Position numbers and translations under genes: made by a program. From NCBI GenBank assembly GCA_002309015.1, contig DBWM01000048.1, positions 6,137 through 49,802 on the forward strand: a stretch of DNA of 43,666 nucleotides, written 5' to 3'. A model generated the notes under the pieces. That model was given only the letters and a program-made list of their open reading frames with translations. It was not told the origin of the DNA and did not search any database. Below, piece after piece: positions 39,318 through 43,666 of the stretch; the first letter of the stretch is position 1, and each line of letters begins with the position of its first letter. The DNA comes from Myxococcales bacterium UBA1238 (GTDB lineage: Bacteria; Myxococcota_A; Bradymonadia; UBA7976; UBA1532).

Positions 39318-39797
39318 TTACTTCTCCATCAAGCCAGACATTTGAGCTTCATTGAGGCCCATCGAGTTGCCAACGGCGATCACTGCGTCGCGGTTACGAA
39401 TGTTTTGAGCCATTCCACAGAGGAGGAACATGCGCGCTTTGAGATGCAATTCGTCGAGGATGGCGTCGTTGACATCCAAAGCAGCGGCAAATTCGTGAAT
39501 GCGCTTTTTCTCGGGCTCGCTGTGCACGCCGTCGGCGTAGATCAGCATGTAGCAGGTTTGCAAAAACGCATGGCGCACTTCGGCTGTATCCAGAACAGTC
39601 TTGGCCGCCGCGAGATCAAAGGGCTTCTTCAAAAGCGCTTCGAGATCGCTCGGGTTGCCGCCTTCAGAGGCGTAGAAGTTTTCGATCAAGGCGGTTTCGC
39701 TGGGATCGACACCGTCGACTGCGGCCAAATCCATCAGGCCCTGACAAACCACGTTGGTCTGCTCGCTGGTGAGCTTCACTTCGTTGAGATCGTCCAT
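39318..39797 (-). CDS. TerB-like (tellurite-resistance-type) helical protein
   Basis: This 159-residue all-helical cytoplasmic protein has two acidic helical hairpins typical of TerB-like domains: GLMDLAAVDGVDPSETALIENFY and MLIYADGVHSEPEKKRIHEFAAAL (the 'AxxDGxxxxxE' metal-site pattern). TerB proteins act with membrane-stress and ATPase components in the Ter network. A clear GGAG precedes ATG 39797. It is first in the operon with PspA (1-bp gap) and the AAA+ ATPase, so its role is likely as sensor or adaptor for membrane damage. Confidence 0.82.
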   Translation of the reverse strand: MDDLNEVKLTSEQTNVVCQGLMDLAAVDGVDPSETALIENFYASEGGNPSDLEALLKKPFDLAAAKTVLDTAEVRHAFLQTCYMLIYADGVHSEPEKKRIHEFAAALDVNDAILDELHLKARMFLLCGMAQNIRNRDAVIAVGNSMGLNEAQMSGLMEK

Positions 39798-39995
39798 GAA
39801 ACACTCCTGTTGTGTCTGTGCAAAAAACGAGGCGAGATTAGCAATGCGTTAAAAAAGGAGCAACCCGTTTCAAGCGTTTTTAGCGGCGAACTCAAAATTT
39901 TTTTTGCGCCTTTTTGCGCCGCCCGCGAGATAGTTCTAGCAATCCCGCAAGCTTTCTGCTACATCAGGGCGCCTTTTGCCTATGTGGAGGACACC

Positions 39996-40163
39996 ATGGC
40001 CAAGCCGAAGCGCGAAAAAATTAAGCTGGAGAGCACCGCCGGCACCGGCGTGTTCTACACGACGACTAAAAACCGCCGGACCAGCCAGGGCAAGCTCGTG
40101 CTCAAGAAGTACGATCCCAAGGCCCACAAGCACGTTGAATTCAAAGAAACCAAGCTTCGCTGA
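39996..40163 (+). CDS. rpmG: 50S ribosomal protein L33
   Basis: This 55-residue basic protein reads MAKPKREKIKLESTAGTGVF and ends HVEFKETKLR, matching bacterial L33. It lacks the CxxC pairs of zinc-binding L33, so it is the zinc-free (C-) type. GGAGG lies five bases before the ATG. A strong terminator follows at 40187-40218. It belongs to the large ribosomal subunit near the E site. The long in-frame extension upstream (to 39342) is a shadow of the TerB-like gene. Confidence 0.97.
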   Translation: MAKPKREKIKLESTAGTGVFYTTTKNRRTSQGKLVLKKYDPKAHKHVEFKETKLR

Positions 40164-40186
40164 TTTCTCGATTTCGATCGCTTGAT

Positions 40187-40218
40187 AAAAAAGGGTGAGC
40201 TGAGGCTCGCCCTTTTTT
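40187..40218. terminator. Bidirectional-type intrinsic terminator after rpmG
   Basis: A near-symmetric stem, AAAAAAGGGTGAGC / GCTCGCCCTTTTTT with loop TGAG, lies between convergent rpmG and trxB. A-tract and T-tract on opposite sides allow termination in both directions. Confidence 0.88.
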
Positions 40219-40254
40219 GTATCTGCAGTCGGGCGCAGGGCGTTTTGAGGCGCC

Positions 40255-41199
40255 TCAAATCTTTTGGGATTCGAGCCATCGCTCGGCGTCGAGGGCAGCG
40301 GCGCATCCCCGTCCGGCAGCGGCGATCGCCTGGCGGTAATGGGGATCGGCCACGTCGCCGCAGGCAAAAACGCCGGGAACCGAGGTTTCGGTCGAGGGCG
40401 CGCGCGTAAGAATATAGCCTCCCGCATCGAGCTCCAGCTGTCCGCGGAAGAGTTCGCTTTGGGGTTCATGGCCGATCGCGCAGAAGCAGCCGCTGCAGGG
40501 CAGTTCGCGGAGGCTTCCGTCCTGCTGATTTTGCAACCGGAGGCCCGTGACGCCCCGGGGGCTGCCGAAGATTTCGGTGACGACGCTGTTCCAGGCGATC
40601 TCGATTTTGGCGTTTGAAAGCACCTTTTGTTGCAGGGCCTTCGATGCGCGGAAGCGATCGCGGCGGTGGCAGAGGGTGACCTTGCCCGCGATGCGGCTTA
40701 AATACTGCGCTTCTTCCAGAGCCGCGTCCCCGCCGCCGATGACGGCGATCTCTTTATTTCTAAAAAAGAACCCATCGCAGGTGGCGCAATAGCTGACGCC
40801 GCGGCCCAAAAATTCGCGTTCGCCGGGGACGCCGAGTTTTTTGGGGCTGGCGCCGGTGGCGATGATGAGGCAGTCGCAGGTCTGGATCGACTGGTCGCCT
40901 TCGGTGATCGCAAAGGGGCGCGTTTTGAGGTCGACTTTGAGCACGTCGGTTTCGCGCAGTCTGAGGCCAAAGCGCAGCGCCTGCTGTTCCATGCGCTCCA
41001 TGAGTTCCGATCCCTGCAGGCCTTCGGGGAATCCGGGGAAGTTTTCGATCTCGCTCGTTTGGGTGAGCTGTCCGCCGCGCAGCAGACCGGTGGCCAGAAC
41101 GGGGTCGAGTCCGGCGCGGGCGCAGTAGATCGCGGCGGTGAGGCCCGCGGGGCCGGATCCCAGGATGTAGACGCGGTGATGTTCGTTCGGGGCAGGCAT
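40255..41199 (-). CDS. trxB: Thioredoxin reductase
   Basis: I start this at ATG 41199 (MPAPNEHHRVYILGSGPAG), with GGAG five bases upstream; the longer frame adds 25 residues overlapping the divergent gene region. FAD motif GSGPAG is at 14-19, the redox-active pair C138-A-T-C141 is in YCATCDG, the NADPH motif is GGGDAALEEA, and the second FAD motif is VFACGDVAD. The 314 residues match the low-molecular-weight type. It reduces thioredoxin with NADPH in the cytoplasm. It is divergent from pncB across ~200 bp. Confidence 0.96.
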   Translation of the reverse strand: MPAPNEHHRVYILGSGPAGLTAAIYCARAGLDPVLATGLLRGGQLTQTSEIENFPGFPEGLQGSELMERMEQQALRFGLRLRETDVLKVDLKTRPFAITEGDQSIQTCDCLIIATGASPKKLGVPGEREFLGRGVSYCATCDGFFFRNKEIAVIGGGDAALEEAQYLSRIAGKVTLCHRRDRFRASKALQQKVLSNAKIEIAWNSVVTEIFGSPRGVTGLRLQNQQDGSLRELPCSGCFCAIGHEPQSELFRGQLELDAGGYILTRAPSTETSVPGVFACGDVADPHYRQAIAAAGRGCAAALDAERWLESQKI

Positions 41200-41401
41200 A
41201 AAGGCTCCAAAGGGCGCCCGAAAGGAGCGCTTCTTTAAAAAAGTGGCAGGCTGCAGGGCGCGACCGCTTTGCAAAAAGGGCGCGGCGCGCGCAAAGGCGG
41301 CGTTTATAGCACGCGCGGCTCAGGATGCTTCGGGTTTGTGCTTTTGCCTTATGGCGTGGGCTGTTATAAGGGCGGCAACTTTTTTTACAGGATTGGTTCT
41401 C

Positions 41402-42826
41402 ATGAATTCTTCCAGCCAGATGGATCTTTACCAGCTCACGTCGCTGGTCCCGCACGAGGATGCGGGGATTTCGGAGTTGCCGGTGACCATGTGCTTTTTT
41501 GCGCGCGGTCTGCCCAAGGATCACCAGAGGGGCCCCTGCCGCGCCTATTTATTGTGGGCGGGTCTCCGGCGCTGCATGGAATGGATGAAGGAGGCGCGTT
41601 TTGAGGGCGCGTTTTTAGAGGCGCTCCTGCGGCATCCGTCCCTCGGGCCCGCGCTTCAAAAGCGACCGAAGCTCGTGCAGAAGCTCGAGCGCTGGCGGTT
41701 TCACGGCGTGGTCGAGTCTCCGGCCGAGGGCAGAGCGATCTGGGCGGGACCTGCGGTCGAACAAAACGGACATCTCCTCGAGGTCGCGGGCGTGCATCCG
41801 AGCGCTTACACGCCGTTCCTGCAGGTTCAGACCGATCTGCTGACGGCGAAGCTGATCGAGACGCCGCTCGTATCGATCATCAACCATATGACGATGGTCG
41901 CCTCAAAGGCCGCGCGCGTGGTGAAGGCTGCGGGCGCGCGACCGGTCCTCGAATTCGGCACGAGGCGCACGCATCCCGACGCCGCCATCGACGCCGCCTA
42001 TGCCGCCTACGTTGCGGGGGTCGCCGGGACTTCCAACATTGAGGCTTATTACCGTTACGGGATCCCGGCCCTCGGCACCATGGATCACTTTGCGGTTCAG
42101 GCCTGGGAGCGCGACGGGGTACCGCGCGGCGAGACCGAGAAGGCGTATTTTAAGGCGTTCTACGAAACCTATCCCCAGGGGTCGACGTTGCTGGTCGACA
42201 CTTACGATACCTTTGGGGCCCATACGGGGATTCGGGCGGCGGTCGAAGCGACGGGCGGCAAGCTTGCGGGGATTCGCATCGATTCCGACGTGACCCGCGA
42301 GACGCTGTTTAAGGCCCGCGCGCTGCTCGACGAACTCGGGGCGCCCCAGGCGAAGATCGTGGTCTCCAACGGCATGGATGAAAGTGAGATTTGGGCGCTG
42401 GGCGACGCGCCCGTCGACAGCTTCGGCATCGGGGAGCGCATCGTCACCTCGCCCGACGCACCGGTGGGCGTAGGCGCCGTGGGCAAACTCTGCGAGGTGG
42501 ACGGCCGCCCGTCGATGAAGCTCTCGAGAGGTTCCGGCAAAGCGACGCTCCCCGGCCGCGTGCAGGTGTTCCGCAAAGACGGCGTAGACACGGTGGCCTG
42601 CGCCGAAGAAAAACGCCCCGGCGAACCGCTGCTGCAAAAGGTTTGGGAGGGATCGGATCCCCTCATCTGGCCCAAGCTGGAGGAGAGCCGGGCCCGCGCC
42701 CGTTCCGAAGCCGAGGCGTTCGCCGATCTGGATGCGCGTTTCGTGCAGATGCCCGTCAGCGAAGCGATGGTGGAGCGCGTGCGCGCGGCGGTCAAAGCCT
42801 CGCAGGTGGAGGATGATCCCGAGTAA
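41402..42826 (+). CDS. pncB: Nicotinate phosphoribosyltransferase
   Basis: I start this at ATG 41402 (MNSSSQMDLYQLTSLVPHED), aligning with the family's MxTDLYQLTM opening; an in-frame upstream start at 41243 is not supported. Conserved blocks are VLEFGTRRTHPDAA (phosphoribosyl site), GIPALGTMDHF, STLLVDTYDT, KLAGIRIDSD, IVVSNGMDE and DSFGIGERIVTS. It converts nicotinate and PRPP to nicotinate mononucleotide in the Preiss-Handler NAD salvage route. Length 474 residues is normal. A strong terminator follows 37 bp downstream. No pncA or nadD is nearby. Confidence 0.95.
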   Translation: MNSSSQMDLYQLTSLVPHEDAGISELPVTMCFFARGLPKDHQRGPCRAYLLWAGLRRCMEWMKEARFEGAFLEALLRHPSLGPALQKRPKLVQKLERWRFHGVVESPAEGRAIWAGPAVEQNGHLLEVAGVHPSAYTPFLQVQTDLLTAKLIETPLVSIINHMTMVASKAARVVKAAGARPVLEFGTRRTHPDAAIDAAYAAYVAGVAGTSNIEAYYRYGIPALGTMDHFAVQAWERDGVPRGETEKAYFKAFYETYPQGSTLLVDTYDTFGAHTGIRAAVEATGGKLAGIRIDSDVTRETLFKARALLDELGAPQAKIVVSNGMDESEIWALGDAPVDSFGIGERIVTSPDAPVGVGAVGKLCEVDGRPSMKLSRGSGKATLPGRVQVFRKDGVDTVACAEEKRPGEPLLQKVWEGSDPLIWPKLEESRARARSEAEAFADLDARFVQMPVSEAMVERVRAAVKASQVEDDPE

Positions 42827-42862
42827 CGGGTGATCGCCCCTGCAACGGAAGGTTTTTGAGCC

Positions 42863-42900
42863 AAAAGCGGGCAGCTGAATCGATCGGCGCCCGCTTTTTT
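42863..42900 (+). terminator. Intrinsic terminator of pncB
   Basis: AAAAGCGGGC pairs with GCCCGCTTTT around a 16-base loop that can extend the stem, followed by a T-tract. It lies 37 bp after the pncB stop. Confidence 0.9.
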
Positions 42901-43004
42901 GTTGCATCGCCCACCCCGAGCGAGGTCTCCGGAGCCTCCGTCGGTGAAACTTTTGTGGGGCGATCGGGCGGCGGATGGGGTGGCGAAAAAACTCCGTTCG
43001 GGAA

Positions 43005-43262
43005 ATCAGGCGTCGGACGCTCCGTTGTGTACTTTCCCGGTAAACCAACCTGCGTCGTAGCGTCCGTTGTGTACTTTCCCGGAAAAACACTACGCGCCGG
43101 AGCGTTCAAAACGTAGTTTCCCGGCGAGAAAGATGGCGCCGGAGCGTTTTTTGGCACGGTTCTTGCAAAGCGAAGAGGCGCCGGAGCCTCCGTTACGTAG
43201 TTTCCAGCCGGGAAAACACGCGCCGGAGGCTCCGTTACGTACTTTCCCAGCGGGAGACGCTC
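43005..43262. repeat. 42-bp tandem repeat, six units
   Basis: The landmark TTTCCC (or its variant) starts at 43033, 43075, 43117, 43159 (degenerate), 43201 and 43243, exactly 42 bp apart. The consensus unit contains GCGCCGGAGC, CTCCGTTACGTAGTTTCCC and CGGGAAAACA. Related fragments (CTCCG at 42936 and 42992) precede it. Because 42 is a multiple of three, a minus-strand open frame (42792-43364) reads a 14-residue repeat (FPGKYTTE / FPAGNYVTEAPA). It has no ribosome site and only a TTG start, so I do not call it a gene. Confidence 0.82.
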
Positions 43263-43666
43263 CGTGGAACGCGTCCGGCTGACCGCGCAAATTGGGAGCT
43301 CGATCGAGGCCTCAGCCGTACGAGTCGCACCAAGTTTGCAAGATGGCGTTGCAGGCACGGTCAAAAATGGGGAAGCTCGGAGCGATGTTGGGTCACAATC
43401 CGCAGCTTTAGGGGGCTCAGCGCCTCAAAACCTCACTTTGATTTACAAGTCCCCTTCCGTCCTCCGCTTCGCGGATGCCAACTTCCCCGGTGGGGACGGC
43501 TTGCCGCTCTCGCGGCTCCACTCGAATTACACTTCTCCTCAAACAGCCCAAAAAACTTGCAACCAAAGAGATGCCACTTGGGGGCCCAGCCCTCCGACCG
43601 AGCGCAGCGAGCGAGGACCTGGGCCCCGAAAAAGATCTCCCAACCGAAAGCTCCCAACAACTCACC
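43263..43666. other. Non-coding end of window with GC hairpin
   Basis: About 400 bp without a convincing gene. A hairpin with perfect 9-bp arms (GGGGCCCAG 43581-43589 and CTGGGCCCC 43619-43627) encloses further CGAGCG/GCGAGCG complementarity. Small CGCTTCGCGG-type inverted repeats occur nearby. Overlapping open frames on the minus strand to 43665 have no ribosome site or family likeness. Confidence 0.5.

Noticed and set aside
42792..43364. 190-codon minus-strand open frame over the 42-bp repeats
   Set aside because: TTG start without ribosome site, overlaps the pncB 3' end and its terminator, and the frame stays open because the repeat length is a multiple of three.
43417..43665. Overlapping minus-strand open frames at the window end
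   Set aside because: No ribosome site or domain; the DNA is dominated by GC inverted repeats.
43400..43666. Possible tRNA or structured RNA gene near the window end
   Set aside because: Hairpins are present but no cloverleaf, CCA end or conserved T-loop sequence could be found.
1..43666. Insertion sequences, integrases, attachment sites
   Set aside because: No transposase or recombinase motifs were found, and no terminal inverted repeats flank any gene group.

Overview
The window is about 43.7 kb of moderately GC-rich, gene-dense bacterial chromosome. It carries housekeeping genes (ribosomal protein L33, a ribosomal S1-type protein, thioredoxin reductase, nicotinate phosphoribosyltransferase, cyclophilin) mixed with families typical of predatory or social delta-proteobacterial lineages. 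These are a GYF/zinc-ribbon envelope protein with an AgmX/PglI-like C-terminus, a lipoprotein with seven Asp/Cys 'putative metal-binding' repeats, Ser/Thr kinases, Roadblock/LC7 and PATAN/DUF4388 proteins. A Myxococcota/Bradymonadota-like organism is the best guess; it is an inference from gene content, because no rRNA gene is present.

Layout. 1-3156: end of an alpha/beta hydrolase gene, HIT protein, HAD phosphatase, a Pro/Gly/Met-rich lipoprotein and a YbjN/CesT-like small protein. 3262-5482: gmd and fcl, the two-step route from GDP-mannose to GDP-L-fucose. 5510-8318: a chemoreceptor followed by a solitary ABC-type substrate-binding protein. 8359-16922: cyclophilin, zinc-ribbon/GYF envelope protein, an ABC exporter pair, S1 protein and the repeat lipoprotein. 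17788-24336 (minus): an apparent operon of SF1 helicase, glycosyltransferase and a TIR-like/pseudokinase protein. 24443-25231: a bacterial GIDE-domain membrane protein. 25341-32787: two convergent operons, one with an [FeFe]-hydrogenase-like iron-sulfur protein plus two Roadblock-type proteins, the other with a Roadblock protein, a PATAN/DUF4388 protein and a Ser/Thr kinase. 33090-34569: a small acidic protein and a degenerate metallophosphoesterase. 34875-39797 (minus): TerB-like protein, PspA and AAA+ ATPase, then a mechanosensitive-channel-like protein. 39996-42826: rpmG, trxB, pncB.

The most unusual signals are these. (1) Five intergenic arrays (about 1840-1935, 4329-4468, 17029-17208 with decayed copies to ~17541, 34597-34819, 43033-43248) show short motifs spaced 42-43 bp apart, about four DNA helical turns, with three core sequences that may be related. 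(2) The convergent hydrogenase-like/Roadblock/PATAN/kinase locus looks like a redox- or gas-responsive signalling module that I do not recognise as described. Its kinase gene is followed, in the +1 frame directly after a T5-TAA stop, by about 55 codons of coding-like sequence with no start of its own. (3) The TIR-like/pseudokinase gene lies next to an SF1 helicase. (4) Several proteins keep a known fold but have lost key residues: the pseudokinase, the phosphoesterase-like protein and the H-cluster-domain protein with a substituted first loop.
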